45,622 nt of DNA, from positions 1-45,622 of the forward strand of contig NZ_JAHQCS010000101.1 in assembly GCF_019042215.1 (NCBI RefSeq). The letters run 5' to 3'. Made by a program: the position numbers and the translations under genes. Under the pieces are notes generated by a model. That model searched no databases. It saw only the letters and a program-made list of their open reading frames with translations, and was not told the origin of the DNA. Positions 1 to 10,364 of this stretch are shown one piece after another. The number at the start of each line of letters is the position of its first letter. The first letter of the stretch is position 1. The DNA comes from Evansella tamaricis (lineage in GTDB: Bacteria > Bacillota > Bacilli > Bacillales > Salisediminibacteriaceae).

Positions 1-278
1 AGGCGCTTGCGCTTTTCTTATTGTCTAGCTCCAGCGCCTACTCGCTGCGGGGCACTTCAGAAGTGACAACTGAAGTCAAAGAGCGGACTTCTGTTGTCAT
101 TCCTCCACTGCCCTACGCTCGTGACCATAGGCGCTTGCGCTTTTCTTATTGTCTAGCTCCAGCGCCTACTCGTTGCGGGGCACTTCAGAAGTGACAACTG
201 AAGTCAAAGAGCGGACTTCTGTTGTCATTCCTCCACTGCCCTACGCTCGTGACTATAGGCGCTTGCGCTTTTCTTATT
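1..278. repeat. Tandem 128-bp dispersed GC-rich repeat (two copies plus a 22-bp start of a third)
   Basis: Copies run 1-128 and 129-256, and a partial third copy is at 257-278. The two full copies differ at only a few bases (for example ctcgctgcgg versus ctcgttgcgg). Each copy begins AGGCGCTTGCGCTTTTCTTAT, then TTGTCTAGCTCCAGCGCC, and ends CCTACGCTCGTGACCATA. Internally, GTGACAACTGAAGTC can pair with GACTTCTGTTGTCAT (13 of 15 matches), giving a stem-loop. No gene is seen here. Related copies occur at 43010-43080 and, inverted, at 45529-45622; weaker relatives are at 13146-13233, 25128-25160 and 40611-40900. It fills the space upstream of ruvA. Confidence 0.9.
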
Positions 279-355
279 TGTATTCATTGAATTTGATCTT
301 CATGTGTTAATATAGAAATATGTGTTCTCATTTTTTTTTGAAAAGAGGTATAGAT

Positions 356-973
356 ATGATTGAATTTCTTAAGGGGAAAGTTGTACTTATTGATGTTGAT
401 TCCATCGTAATAGATGTACATAATGTAGGTTATTTAGTTTACTGTCCAAACCCTTATCATTTTGAAGGTAACTTACATCAGGAGATTACTATTTATACAT
501 ATCAACATGTTCGGGAAGATTCCATTAAATTATTTGGATTTTCTCAAAGAGAAGAAAGATGGTTATTTGAAAAATTACTTCAGGTATCTGGTATAGGGCC
601 AAAAGGGGCACTGGCAATTCTTGCAACAGGGGAACCTGATATGGTTATTCACGCTATTGAAAATGAAGATGAATTATTTTTAGTTAAATTTCCTGGGGTT
701 GGAAAAAAAACCGCCAGACAAATTATCCTTGATTTAAAAGGGAAATTAACTGATATAATAACCTCGAAGGGTAATGGAAGTTCCTTCGGAAACATAACCC
801 AAGAAAAATCATCAACGTCATTACATAACTTAGAATTGAAAGAAGCGCTAGAAGCATTAAAGGCACTTGGATACGTTGACAGGGAGATAAATAAAGTAAT
901 CCCACAACTCCAAGAAGAAAAGCTAACTACGGATGGTTATATACGAAGGGCACTTCAGTTAATGCTAAAGTAA
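356..973 (+). CDS. ruvA: Holliday junction branch-migration complex subunit RuvA
   Basis: RuvA binds four-way DNA junctions as a tetramer and loads the RuvB motor for branch migration during recombinational repair. The 205-residue product has the usual length. It starts with an OB-fold (about 1-62), then two helix-hairpin-helix motifs, VSGIGPKGALAIL (near 77-89) and FPGVGKKTARQII (near 112-124), a low-complexity linker rich in Ser/Asn, and a C-terminal helical domain that contacts RuvB. I chose ATG 356, with AGAGGT upstream, over the earlier in-frame ATG that adds 12 residues without homology. ruvB follows after 19 bases, so the two are almost certainly co-transcribed. Confidence 0.97.
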   Translation: MIEFLKGKVVLIDVDSIVIDVHNVGYLVYCPNPYHFEGNLHQEITIYTYQHVREDSIKLFGFSQREERWLFEKLLQVSGIGPKGALAILATGEPDMVIHAIENEDELFLVKFPGVGKKTARQIILDLKGKLTDIITSKGNGSSFGNITQEKSSTSLHNLELKEALEALKALGYVDREINKVIPQLQEEKLTTDGYIRRALQLMLK

Positions 974-992
974 TTAATCGGGGGAATATAGG

Positions 993-1994
993 ATGGAGGA
1001 ACGAATTGTAGGCAGTGAATCCCATGAACAAGAAGAATGGGAGGAACGTAGTCTTCGACCGCAAAGGTTAACACAATATATTGGTCAAAAGAAAGTTAAA
1101 GATAATTTAAGTGTTTTTATTAAGGCTGCAAAAATGAGAGAAGAAACATTAGATCATGTGCTTTTATATGGTCCGCCTGGATTAGGGAAAACAACATTGT
1201 CTATGATTATCGCCAACGAAATGGGTGTAAATTTAAGAACAACATCTGGACCAGCTATAGAACGACCTGGTGATTTGGCTGCTATTTTAACTGCTCTAGA
1301 ACCGGGAGATGTTTTATTCATTGATGAAATTCATCGGTTAAACCGCTCAGTGGAGGAAGTATTATATCCTGCAATGGAGGATTATTGCTTGGATATTGTT
1401 ATTGGTAAAGGTCCAACAGCACGGTCCGTACGTTTAGATTTACCTCCGTTTACTTTAGTTGGAGCAACTACTAGGGCAGGAATGTTGTCTGCTCCGTTAC
1501 GGGACCGATTTGGTGTTGTGAGTAGATTGGAATATTATACAAATGAAGAATTAGGTGAAATTGTAGAAAGAACCGCTGAGGTGTTGGAAGTCCCATTAAT
1601 CCATGAAGCGGGTAGGGAAATCGCCAGTCGATCGAGGGGAACCCCACGTATTGCTAATCGGCTATTGCGTAGAGTAAGGGATTTCGCACAAGTTCGGGGC
1701 ACTGGTGAAGTGGACGTGAAAGTCACGAAGGAAGCACTAGAACTTTTGCAGGTGGATCCATTAGGTCTGGATGAGATTGACCATAAATTACTTGGAAATA
1801 TTATTGAAAAGTTTCGTGGAGGACCAGTGGGACTTGATACACTCGCTGCTACGATTGGTGAAGAATCCCATACCATTGAGGATGTCTATGAACCCTTTTT
1901 ATTACAACTTGGGTTTTTACAACGTACTCCAAGGGGAAGAATGGTAACACCTGAAGCGTATAAGCACTTAAAGTTGGAGGTGCCAAAAAAGTGA
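993..1994 (+). CDS. ruvB: Holliday junction ATP-dependent DNA helicase RuvB
   Basis: RuvB is the hexameric AAA+ motor that drives branch migration on RuvA-bound Holliday junctions. The 333-residue protein shows Walker [10 protein letters not shown] (60-68), Walker B VLFIDEIH (about 107-114), the sensor-1 region VGATTRAG, the arginine-finger segment LRDRFG and a C-terminal winged helix ending near the typical length. A GGGGGA ribosome site precedes ATG 993. The stop overlaps the GTG start of the DUF2905 gene by four bases, which suggests translational coupling. Confidence 0.97.
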   Translation: MEERIVGSESHEQEEWEERSLRPQRLTQYIGQKKVKDNLSVFIKAAKMREETLDHVLLYGPPGLGKTTLSMIIANEMGVNLRTTSGPAIERPGDLAAILTALEPGDVLFIDEIHRLNRSVEEVLYPAMEDYCLDIVIGKGPTARSVRLDLPPFTLVGATTRAGMLSAPLRDRFGVVSRLEYYTNEELGEIVERTAEVLEVPLIHEAGREIASRSRGTPRIANRLLRRVRDFAQVRGTGEVDVKVTKEALELLQVDPLGLDEIDHKLLGNIIEKFRGGPVGLDTLAATIGEESHTIEDVYEPFLLQLGFLQRTPRGRMVTPEAYKHLKLEVPKK

Positions 1995-2209
1995 CACAAT
2001 TTCCGAAGATATTGGTAACAATAGGAGTAATACTGGTTATTGCTGGGCTTTTATGGCAAGTAGGAGGGAAATATCTTTCTTTAGGGAAATTACCAGGCGA
2101 TATCTTTATACAACGGGGAAATTCAACTTTTTATTTTCCGATTGTAACCTCTATTGTAATTAGTATTCTCTTGTCACTAATATTGTTTGTTTTAGGACGT
2201 TTCCGCTGA
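1991..2209 (+). CDS. DUF2905 family small membrane protein
   Basis: This 72-residue protein has two hydrophobic segments (about 7-24 and 48-69) around a short loop containing the family-like motif LGKLPGDI. That pattern is what I know as DUF2905, a small membrane protein often encoded beside ruvB in Firmicutes. Its biochemical function is unknown to me. The start is GTG 1991, overlapping the ruvB stop; the ribosome site would lie inside the last ruvB codons (TTGGAGGTGCC). It is probably part of the ruvAB-queA operon. Confidence 0.85.
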   Translation: MTQFPKILVTIGVILVIAGLLWQVGGKYLSLGKLPGDIFIQRGNSTFYFPIVTSIVISILLSLILFVLGRFR

Positions 2210-2252
2210 GGAAACATGTAACAGCAAAAGATAGACAGAAAGGTTGAGTTTG

Positions 2253-3281
2253 ATGGATGTCTCACAATTTGATTTTGATTTGCCGGATGAATTAATTGCA
2301 CAAACTCCTTTGGAAAATCGGACAGGCTCAAGATTGTTAGTATTAAATAAAAATAACGGCGAGATACAGCACCGTCAATTTAGTGATTTTGAAGAATATC
2401 TTTCAAGAGGGGATGTTCTAGTATTAAACGATACAAAAGTAATTCCAGCTAGGTTAATGGGGCTGAAGGTAGATACGGAGGCTAAGATTGAACTTCTTTT
2501 GTTAAAAGAAGAGGGAGATCATATATGGGAAGCTCTTGTTAAACCTGCAAAAAGAGTGAAAGCAGGTACTAAAATTCAATTCGGTGAAGGGAAACTCATC
2601 GGAACATGTGTGGAAGAATTGAATGAAGGGAGGAGAAAAATCCAATTCTCCTTTGACGGGGTCTTTAATGAAATATTAGATGAGTTGGGACAAATGCCAT
2701 TACCTCCATACATTCAAAAACAATTGGAGGAAACGGAACGCTATCAAACAGTTTATGCGAAACATCGTGGTTCGGCAGCAGCTCCTACCGCTGGACTTCA
2801 TTTTACTGAAGAACTGTTACAACGGTTACGCAACAAAGGGGTAAACATTGTATTTATTACATTACATGTGGGATTAGGAACTTTTCGTCCTGTATCGGTT
2901 GATAAAATTGAAGAACATCAAATGCACGCTGAATTTTACCAAATGTCATCAGAGACTGCTGAAATGTTAAACAAAGCTAAATCAGACGGTCAGAAAGTGA
3001 TAGCTGTAGGAACCACTTCAGCAAGGACACTGGAAACAATTGCATCAACTCACGATGGAAAATTTATTGAAACTTCAGGTTGGACAGATATCTTTATTTA
3101 CCCAGGGTATACTTTTTCTGGCATTAATGGCTTACTTACAAATTTCCATTTGCCAAAATCGACTCTTGTAATGTTAGTCAGTGCATTTGCCGGCAGAGAG
3201 AATATTCTCCGTGCCTATAAAGAAGCTGTGGATAATCGGTACCGCTTTTTTAGCTTTGGTGATGCAATGCTTTTATTGTAA
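2253..3281 (+). CDS. queA: S-adenosylmethionine:tRNA ribosyltransferase-isomerase QueA
   Basis: QueA transfers and isomerises the ribosyl part of SAM onto preQ1 at the tRNA wobble position to form epoxyqueuosine. The 342-residue product has the N-terminal [12 protein letters not shown], the [10 protein letters not shown] segment, [15 protein letters not shown] and the C-terminal [13 protein letters not shown], all typical of the family. I chose ATG 2253, with AAAGG about nine bases upstream, over TTG 2244. It lies upstream of tgt with a 14-base gap, so the two steps of queuosine insertion are encoded together. Confidence 0.97.
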   Translation: MDVSQFDFDLPDELIAQTPLENRTGSRLLVLNKNNGEIQHRQFSDFEEYLSRGDVLVLNDTKVIPARLMGLKVDTEAKIELLLLKEEGDHIWEALVKPAKRVKAGTKIQFGEGKLIGTCVEELNEGRRKIQFSFDGVFNEILDELGQMPLPPYIQKQLEETERYQTVYAKHRGSAAAPTAGLHFTEELLQRLRNKGVNIVFITLHVGLGTFRPVSVDKIEEHQMHAEFYQMSSETAEMLNKAKSDGQKVIAVGTTSARTLETIASTHDGKFIETSGWTDIFIYPGYTFSGINGLLTNFHLPKSTLVMLVSAFAGRENILRAYKEAVDNRYRFFSFGDAMLLL

Positions 3282-3295
3282 AGGAAGTGATCTAA

Positions 3296-4432
<1,137 letters not shown>

Positions 4433-4465
4433 TTGTAAATAAATTAGTTTTCTTAAAGCTTTTAG

Positions 4466-4495
4466 TTGATTTTAACAGTAGATATTGTCTAAAAT
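4466..4495 (+). promoter_or_regulatory. Candidate sigma-A promoter for yajC
   Basis: TTGATT at 4466-4471 and TAAAAT at 4490-4495 are separated by 18 bases in the tgt-yajC gap. A CCTTTGC/GCAAAGG hairpin (4548-4575) lies in the resulting leader. Inference from consensus only. Confidence 0.45.
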
Positions 4496-4612
4496 AGTAC
4501 AGGAGAGACAACTATAGTAATAAAATGAATTTTGATAAATAAGTAAGCCTTTGCGCTAAAATATAAAAGCAAAGGTAAGGGTGTTTGTCAGCTGGGAAAG
4601 GGGTGAATACAT

Positions 4613-4882
4613 ATGGGAGACGGTAGTATCTTTGGTGCAATACTTCCTTTATTATTGATGTTTGCGATCTTTTATTTCCTTTTAATCAGACCGCAGCAAA
4701 AGAGACAAAAGAAGGTTAGAGAAATGCATGCTGCGCTTCAAAAAGGTGATAAAATTGTTACGATCGGTGGTTTACATGGTAAGATCGATGCAATTGATGA
4801 AAACCTTGTTGTAATTGATATTGGCAGTACAAAATTAACTTTTGACCGCCAAGCAATTCGTGAAGTAACGAATCAAGACTGA
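4613..4882 (+). CDS. yajC: Preprotein translocase accessory subunit YajC
   Basis: YajC is a small single-span protein that associates with SecDF and the Sec translocon. The 89-residue product has one transmembrane segment (about 8-24), the diagnostic FLLIRPQQKRQKK right after it, and the cytoplasmic GDKIVTIGGLHGKI motif. Length is normal. Its ribosome site is AAAGGGGTG. The gene ends at a hairpin shared with the convergent YrzE-like gene. Confidence 0.95.
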   Translation: MGDGSIFGAILPLLLMFAIFYFLLIRPQQKRQKKVREMHAALQKGDKIVTIGGLHGKIDAIDENLVVIDIGSTKLTFDRQAIREVTNQD

Positions 4883-4896
4883 TAATGATGAAAAAA

Positions 4897-4927
4897 AACC
4901 GATTTCCAATTGGAAGTCGGTTTTTCT
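4897..4927. terminator. Bidirectional terminator between yajC and the YrzE-like gene
   Basis: CCGATTTCC and GGAAGTCGG pair around a short loop, flanked by an A-run on the left and a T-run on the right, so it can stop transcription from both converging genes. Confidence 0.85.
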
Positions 4928-4969
4928 TAAAAGAGAAGAATGTTGCCTCGACGCTAATTCTTATTTCCT

Positions 4970-5347
4970 TCAAAACGTTTCTCCTCGAACATTAACACCA
5001 AATATTCCCCCTAATACAGCAACAACCAAGTACCCACTATGGACTAACCACTGTTGAATATCGAACCCTTCATTAAACCCTAAGAACTGAACAAAGAAAA
5101 TGATGATTGTATAAAGAATGGCAGTAGTCGCTCCAGCTAACCACCCCTTTTGACCTGATCGACCTCCAGATATAAAGCCACCAAAAAATACAGCTAAAAA
5201 TGAAACTCCTAGCAGTACCCAGGTTAAGCTCCCTTCTTCTAACGATGTAAAACGTAACAAAGTAGAGCTAATCAAACTGGCTAAAATGACCAGTATAAGT
5301 ATGGTTAAAATACCATAAAGTGCACTGCTTATTAGACGATGTTGCAT
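4970..5347 (-). CDS. YrzE-like (TIGR04086 family) integral membrane protein
   Basis: This 125-residue, very hydrophobic protein has four predicted membrane segments (about 8-28, 42-64, 70-90, 103-122), with the Gly-rich FFGGFISGGRSGQKGWLAG between segments two and three. That fits the TIGR04086/YrzE family found beside yajC in Bacillaceae. Its function is unknown. The start ATG 5347 follows a GGGGAGGGAG ribosome site. It is transcribed convergently with yajC. Confidence 0.8.
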   Translation of the reverse strand: MQHRLISSALYGILTILILVILASLISSTLLRFTSLEEGSLTWVLLGVSFLAVFFGGFISGGRSGQKGWLAGATTAILYTIIIFFVQFLGFNEGFDIQQWLVHSGYLVVAVLGGIFGVNVRGETF

Positions 5348-5516
5348 CGGTCATTCTCCCTCCCCTAATCTTTCTTTATTTCATTCATATTCAGAAGGAA
5401 AAAAATTAGACGAGCTTTTTCGTTTCAAGGACTAAAAAGATTCAAAAAGGTAAAAGGGAACATGTTTGTCCTTCTTTGTTCATACAATGTATCGAAGGAT
5501 GGGGAGGGACATGTTT

Positions 5517-6806
5517 ATGGATTGGTTTTTAGCCTTAGTAATCTTTATTGTAAGTTATGTATTTATCATTTCAGAGAAACTAAATCGAGCCCTCATCGCA
5601 TGCCTCGGTGGGGTATTAATGCTATTTACAGGGGTATTAGATTTAAATGGTGCTTTTTTAGATCATATCGATTGGCATACAATTGTTCTTCTATTATCAA
5701 TGATGATTCTTGTTTCCATAACAAGTCAGAGTGGTTTTTTTGAATTTGTAGCGGTTACATTAGCAAAAATGGTGAATGGAAAGCCAATCCCTCTCTTAAT
5801 TGTAATCTCTACACTTACTGCAGTGGGTTCAGCTTTTTTAAATAATGTTACGACTGTATTACTTTTAGTCCCAATTGTTCTTACATTAACAAATCTTTTG
5901 CATATATCTGCAATACCATATTTACTTTCAGTAATCTTGGCATCAAATATTGGTGGAACAGCAACTCTAATAGGGGATCCGCCAAATTTAATGATTGGTC
6001 AGGCGGTTGATCACCTCAATTTTAATGACTTCTTAATACATCTAGGACCTATTGTTGTAGTCATTTATGTCACGATTATGATTGGTGTTTGTTTTCTTTA
6101 TAGAAATCAGCTTGATGTCTCTCCACATTATCAAAGGGAATTAATGGGGGTTAATCCAAAGACATATTTAAGGGATCGACAGTTACTATTTAAATCAGTA
6201 ACTGTTTTGACATTGACAACGGTTGGTTTTATTATACAACCTCTTTTAAATGTGGAACTGACAAGTGTAGCAATGGCAGGTGCCCTTCTCTTGATGCTTT
6301 TAACTCATGAAGATAAACAGACGGAAGAAGTTTTCCAAGCGGTCGAATGGGTTACTTTATTCTTCTTTGTTGGATTGTTTATGCTAGTAGGTGGATTGAA
6401 AGAGGTTGGTATTATAGACGAAATAGCAAAATCAATTATCCATTATACCGAAGGGGATTTACCAAAAACAGCACTATTAATCCTTTGGGCTTCGGGTATT
6501 CTTTCCGGTTTTGTGGACAACATTCCATTTGTTGCTGCTATGATTCCAGTAATTCTGGAATTTCAGGAATATGGGATGAGCAACTTAGATCCATTATGGT
6601 GGGCCCTTGCCCTAGGTGCATGTTTAGGTGGAAATGGAACGCTTATCGGTGCCAGCTCCAATGTCATTGTTGCAGGCTTAGCAGTAAAGGCAAAACAACC
6701 GTTTACATATATGGATTTTCTGAAAGTTGGTGCACCAACAGCTATCATTTCCTTCATTATTTCAAGTTTTTATTTATATTTTCGATATTTGATCTTTTTC
6801 CAGTAA
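5517..6806 (+). CDS. ArsB/NhaD-type ion permease (SLC13-like fold)
   Basis: This polytopic transporter has about 429 residues and 10-12 hydrophobic segments. It carries two related half-motifs typical of the ArsB/NhaD ion-transporter superfamily: NIGGTATLIGDPPN in the first half and CLGGNGTLIGASSN in the second, each after a segment containing NNVTT or DNIPF. Members move Na+/H+, arsenite or dicarboxylates; the substrate here cannot be assigned. I chose ATG 5517 because GGGAGG lies about eight bases upstream; upstream in-frame ATGs add a non-hydrophobic extension. I do not recall it at this place in B. subtilis, so it is probably a lineage-specific insertion. Confidence 0.85.
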   Translation: MDWFLALVIFIVSYVFIISEKLNRALIACLGGVLMLFTGVLDLNGAFLDHIDWHTIVLLLSMMILVSITSQSGFFEFVAVTLAKMVNGKPIPLLIVISTLTAVGSAFLNNVTTVLLLVPIVLTLTNLLHISAIPYLLSVILASNIGGTATLIGDPPNLMIGQAVDHLNFNDFLIHLGPIVVVIYVTIMIGVCFLYRNQLDVSPHYQRELMGVNPKTYLRDRQLLFKSVTVLTLTTVGFIIQPLLNVELTSVAMAGALLLMLLTHEDKQTEEVFQAVEWVTLFFFVGLFMLVGGLKEVGIIDEIAKSIIHYTEGDLPKTALLILWASGILSGFVDNIPFVAAMIPVILEFQEYGMSNLDPLWWALALGACLGGNGTLIGASSNVIVAGLAVKAKQPFTYMDFLKVGAPTAIISFIISSFYLYFRYLIFFQ

Positions 6807-6895
6807 ATTCCTACCTTCCAATCCTTTTCAATTATTAATTACCACTACCTTGGGAAAAATAGTGTTGTAAAAGGATGAAGAAGGGGCGTTCACAC

Positions 6896-7549
6896 GTGGA
6901 ATTTGGAACTCTCATAACCAGAACGGTACTGATATACATTGTGATCCTCCTTGTTTTTCGTTTAATGGGAAAGAGAGAAATTGGTGAATTATCTGTAGTG
7001 GACTTTGTTATTTCCATCATGTTGGCTGAGTTAGCAGTTATTTCCATTGAAAATGTAGAAGCACCAATGGCTAGACAAATTATTCCTATGCTTGTTTTAA
7101 TGATCATTCAAATAAGTCTTGCGTTTATCTCCTTAAAAAGTGATAAACTCCGTAAGTTAATTGATGGTTCCCCTTCCGTCCTCATCCGAAGAGGAAGAAT
7201 TGATGAAAGGGAAATGCGTAAACAAAGGTATAACTACGATGATTTAATGATGCAACTTCGCCAGAATAACATCACATATTTATCAGATGTGGAGTTTGCA
7301 ATTCTGGAACCTTCTGGAGATCTCTCTGTAGTGAAAAAAGAGGAAGGTCAGGACCCTAAAGGGGCCTACTTACCATTACCGCTAGTATTAGACGGAAAAG
7401 TCCAAGAAGACCATTTGAGACAAATTGAAAAAACTCCCTTATGGTTACGGCAGGAGTTGAGGAAACTTGGGTTTAAGGATATTAAGAAGATATCCTTTTG
7501 CTCTTTAGGAAGAAATGACACGTTATTTGTGGATCTAAAAGATGACTAA
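6896..7549 (+). CDS. DUF421 (YetF/YrbG-like) membrane protein
   Basis: The product (about 217 residues) has three N-terminal membrane helices (about 5-75), including LVFRLMGKREIGELS and DFVISIMLAELA, which are hallmarks of DUF421. A cytoplasmic two-part domain follows, with SPSVLIRRGRID and NITYLSDVEFAILEPSG. Relatives include YetF and YrbG of B. subtilis; the molecular role is unsettled. GTG 6896 is preferred because AAGGGG is correctly spaced. The upstream ATG 6875 abuts its own AAGG and adds only seven residues. Confidence 0.85.
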   Translation: MEFGTLITRTVLIYIVILLVFRLMGKREIGELSVVDFVISIMLAELAVISIENVEAPMARQIIPMLVLMIIQISLAFISLKSDKLRKLIDGSPSVLIRRGRIDEREMRKQRYNYDDLMMQLRQNNITYLSDVEFAILEPSGDLSVVKKEEGQDPKGAYLPLPLVLDGKVQEDHLRQIEKTPLWLRQELRKLGFKDIKKISFCSLGRNDTLFVDLKDD

Positions 7550-7566
7550 GGTTAGAAATTCATGAT

Positions 7567-7614
7567 GGCTATCCTTTAAGTTCTTAGTAGAGCTTTTTAA
7601 GGATAGCCTTTTTA
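7567..7614. terminator. Bidirectional terminator between the DUF421 gene and spoVB
   Basis: GGCTATCCTTTAA (7567-7579) pairs with TTAAGGATAGCC (7597-7608) and is followed by a T-run. It serves the plus-strand DUF421 gene and, less clearly, the convergent spoVB. Confidence 0.85.
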
Positions 7615-7676
7615 TGTTGAATAAGTTAGTATATGTGCAATTTGAGGGGGAATTAACTTCTAACAAGTGTGTAGTT

Positions 7677-9230
7677 TCAGGTAATCCATTTATTGAGAAT
7701 AGGAACACGAGCCAATTCTTCTTTTTTTACTAGACCTAGGACAGTGATTAACACCAAATAAACAATACCGGCAAGTAAAATGCTGCTTATCGTTTTATGT
7801 AAAAGGCTGTTGATAAAAATTGACTGATTCCAAAACCATGTGGCAAAACCACCTGTGATGACAATGGAGGCAACCACTTTAACTATATCACGAATATTTA
7901 AAGTGAAGCTGATGGCTTTTACGATAGTTGCAAAGTGTAAAAATGTCACTAGTAAAAACCCAATAACAATGGCTAAAGCAGCACCCATAATTCCAAACTC
8001 GGGGCGAGATGCAAGAATAAAAATTGCTGCTATCTTTACAAATGCACCAATAAAGCTATTTATCATGGCAGCTTTTGCTAATCCTAACGCTTGCAATGTT
8101 GCTTGTAGAGGGGATTGAAAGTATAAAAAGATACTGAATGGTGCCATAATTTTCAAGTAGGTAGCAACAGTTGGTGCGTTATAAACTAAATCCATAATTG
8201 GAACAGCAAATACATAGAGTACAACTACAGAACCTCCACCGGTCACTAAAGCTAACCGGAGTGCCTGTGAAAGGCGATGATGAATAAGTCCATAGTTTTT
8301 CTGGTAGGCTGCCTCACTGATGGCAGGTACTAATGAAACTGAAAGGGAGTGTGTAATAAAAGTCGGAAGCAGCAGCATGGGAATAACATAACCTGAAAGC
8401 TCTCCGTATTGAGCTGTCGCAAGACTTGTTGCAACACCTGCAATAGCTAAGCTTTGAGCTACGACAATTGGTTCGAAAAAAAACGAAACAGACCCGATTA
8501 GACGACTGCCTGTTGTTGGAATGGCGATCCCGAGGAGATCGTCAAGCGTCTTTTTCCCTTCTTTTACGTAGGTGAAAAATTGTCTTCGCATTCGAAATCG
8601 TTTCTTTCTCTTAAAGATTGTGATCATAAAGATTAAGGAAGCTAACTCCCCAAGTACAACGGATATCATCGCCCCTGCTGCCGCATATTCCAGTCCATAA
8701 GGTAAAAATGCAGTTGTGAAGGTGGCAACGAGTGTAATTCGAATCACCTGTTCAATCACTTGTGAAATGGCAGTCGGTTTCATATTCTGCAATCCTTGAA
8801 AATAACCTCTTAAAACGGCAGAGATGGCAACCACTGGAACTATTGGAGAAATGGCGATTAAAGGATAGAAGGCACGCGAATCCGTTAATAGTGTTTGAGA
8901 GATTAATGGTGCACCTAATATCATTAAAGCTGTAAAAAAAATACTTAATATTCCAGTGACGGAAAGGGAAACAACTAAGATACGTTTTATTCTAGCCCTG
9001 TCATTGTCTGCATCAGCTTCCGCAACAAGTTTAGAAATGGCCACAGGTAAACCTAATTGTGTTAGAGTTATAATGAGTAGTAAGGTGGGGACAGCCATCA
9101 TATATAAGCCCACACCTTCTGCACCCATAATTCTCGCAACGACTATTTTGTTAACGAATCCTAATATTCGAGTAATTAATCCAGCTAAAATTAGAATAAA
9201 CGCCCCTTTTAAAAAGGATTGTTTTGTCAT
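7677..9230 (-). CDS. spoVB: Stage V sporulation protein B-like MOP-family flippase
   Basis: A 517-residue polytopic protein of the MOP/MATE exporter superfamily (polysaccharide-type flippases), with about 14 hydrophobic segments. The N-terminus KGAFILILAGLITRILGFV and the internal GLPVAISKLVAEA are typical of SpoVB. SpoVB is needed for spore cortex synthesis and is thought to flip lipid-linked peptidoglycan precursors in the mother cell. Length matches the family and ATG 9230 follows AGGGGC. Paralogues (YtgP/MurJ-like) share the fold, so the SpoVB name rests on length and the gene order I recall. Its divergent neighbour popT also handles the undecaprenyl carrier. Confidence 0.85.
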   Translation of the reverse strand: MTKQSFLKGAFILILAGLITRILGFVNKIVVARIMGAEGVGLYMMAVPTLLLIITLTQLGLPVAISKLVAEADADNDRARIKRILVVSLSVTGILSIFFTALMILGAPLISQTLLTDSRAFYPLIAISPIVPVVAISAVLRGYFQGLQNMKPTAISQVIEQVIRITLVATFTTAFLPYGLEYAAAGAMISVVLGELASLIFMITIFKRKKRFRMRRQFFTYVKEGKKTLDDLLGIAIPTTGSRLIGSVSFFFEPIVVAQSLAIAGVATSLATAQYGELSGYVIPMLLLPTFITHSLSVSLVPAISEAAYQKNYGLIHHRLSQALRLALVTGGGSVVVLYVFAVPIMDLVYNAPTVATYLKIMAPFSIFLYFQSPLQATLQALGLAKAAMINSFIGAFVKIAAIFILASRPEFGIMGAALAIVIGFLLVTFLHFATIVKAISFTLNIRDIVKVVASIVITGGFATWFWNQSIFINSLLHKTISSILLAGIVYLVLITVLGLVKKEELARVPILNKWIT

Positions 9231-9371
9231 AAACAGCCCCTACTTTCTCTCGATAAATCATAGATATTTACTCTAAACATGTATATGCTTTTAAGGGGGC
9301 CAAGCATGACAAGTTTAAGTATTTCTACTATTTACTACGGAATTTTCTATTGAATACTTTCAAAATTAATG

Positions 9372-9417
9372 GTTAGATAAAAAAGATGTTAGATAAAAAA
9401 GATGTTAGAAAAAAGAT
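9372..9417. repeat. Short tandem repeat, 16-bp unit, about 2.9 copies
   Basis: GTTAGATAAAAAAGAT occurs at 9372-9387 and 9388-9403, then a version shorter by two bases at 9404-9417. The whole 9231-9526 gap is AT-rich and holds no gene; a lone TATAAT lies at 9437-9442 without a good -35. Confidence 0.85.
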
Positions 9418-9526
9418 GGCTAGTTAAAGATTTAGATATAATAGGTTAAATAACAAGGGATAGAGTAAAAGAATGAGATAAAAAAACGGCTAAATAAGAT
9501 AAAACAAAAGATAGGAGAATGGAAGC

Positions 9527-10345
9527 GTGGAATGGAAAAACTTATACCGTGGTGCTATGATGGGAATAACAGAATTAATTCCAGGTGTTAGTAGCGGAAC
9601 GATTGCCATTTTGCTTGGTATTTATGATCAATTAATTTCAGCTATTAACGGACTATTTAGTAAAGAGTGGAAAAAGCATGTAGCCTTCTTACTTCCATTG
9701 GGTATCGGAATGCTTATTGCCTTATTTTCTTTAAGCAGGTTGATGAAATGGTTGTTGGAAAATCATTTTGAACCGACTCAGTTTTTCTTTTTAGGGTTGA
9801 TTGTTGGGATTCTTCCTTTATTATTCCGAAGGGCTAAAGTGAAGACAACGTTTAATATAGGACACTTTTTACTAATAGCAATGAGTGCCATTGGAGTTGC
9901 AAGTATGAGATTCTTTGCAGATTCAGGAGAAAAAGTTATTATTGAAACACTCACAATGAATAACGGTTTTGTTTTATTTGCTTCTGGATGGTTAGCAAGT
10001 ATGGCTATGTTATTGCCAGGGATTAGTGGTTCTTTTGTTTTACTTATTTTAGGTTCTTATTATACTGCCATCGGGGCACTTTCCGACTTTAACATTCCAA
10101 TAATCGCTGTAATTGGATCAGGTGTCATCATTGGTTTTATTGTGTGCAGTAGGTTAATTAAATTTTTGTTAAATAATTTCCCTTATATGACTTACGCAAT
10201 TATCATTGGTTTAGTCTTAGGATCTACAGTTGTGGTGTACCCAGGAATAAGTAGTTCAATTGTTATTTTCCCATGCGTTATAACTTTTATTGCAGGGGCT
10301 GTAACTGCTGTTTTACTTGGTGCAAAAGATAATGCAGATATATAA
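9527..10345 (+). CDS. popT: DUF368 membrane protein, PopT-type undecaprenyl-phosphate translocase
   Basis: The 272-residue polytopic protein contains the DUF368 internal repeat: ELIPGVSSGTIAILLG near residues 16-31 and LLPGISGSFVLLILGS near 161-176, each a PGxSxG re-entrant-type motif. DUF368 proteins are known as PopT, which returns undecaprenyl phosphate from the outer to the inner leaflet so it can be reused in wall synthesis. The start is GTG 9527 with AGGAG nine bases upstream; the nearby ATGs are out of frame. comN starts 20 bases downstream, suggesting co-transcription. The symbol is given by family; function in this organism is inferred. Confidence 0.82.
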   Translation: MEWKNLYRGAMMGITELIPGVSSGTIAILLGIYDQLISAINGLFSKEWKKHVAFLLPLGIGMLIALFSLSRLMKWLLENHFEPTQFFFLGLIVGILPLLFRRAKVKTTFNIGHFLLIAMSAIGVASMRFFADSGEKVIIETLTMNNGFVLFASGWLASMAMLLPGISGSFVLLILGSYYTAIGALSDFNIPIIAVIGSGVIIGFIVCSRLIKFLLNNFPYMTYAIIIGLVLGSTVVVYPGISSSIVIFPCVITFIAGAVTAVLLGAKDNADI

Positions 10346-10364
10346 AGCGTGAGGAGGAATCTAG

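Noticed and set aside
1-278. Possible CRISPR array
   Set aside because: Units are 128 bp with near-identical whole-length copies and no short-repeat/unique-spacer pattern.
5462-5743. 93-codon open frame overlapping the permease gene
   Set aside because: Out-of-frame shadow of the ArsB/NhaD-type gene with unlikely Cys/Trp-rich composition.
6347-6838. 163-codon open frame inside the permease gene
   Set aside because: Shadow frame rich in Trp, Cys and Tyr without ribosome site; the permease frame carries the motifs.
9231-9310. Sigma-E promoter for spoVB (CATATACATG on the minus strand)
   Set aside because: The -10 is only partly similar to consensus and no acceptable -35 is present.
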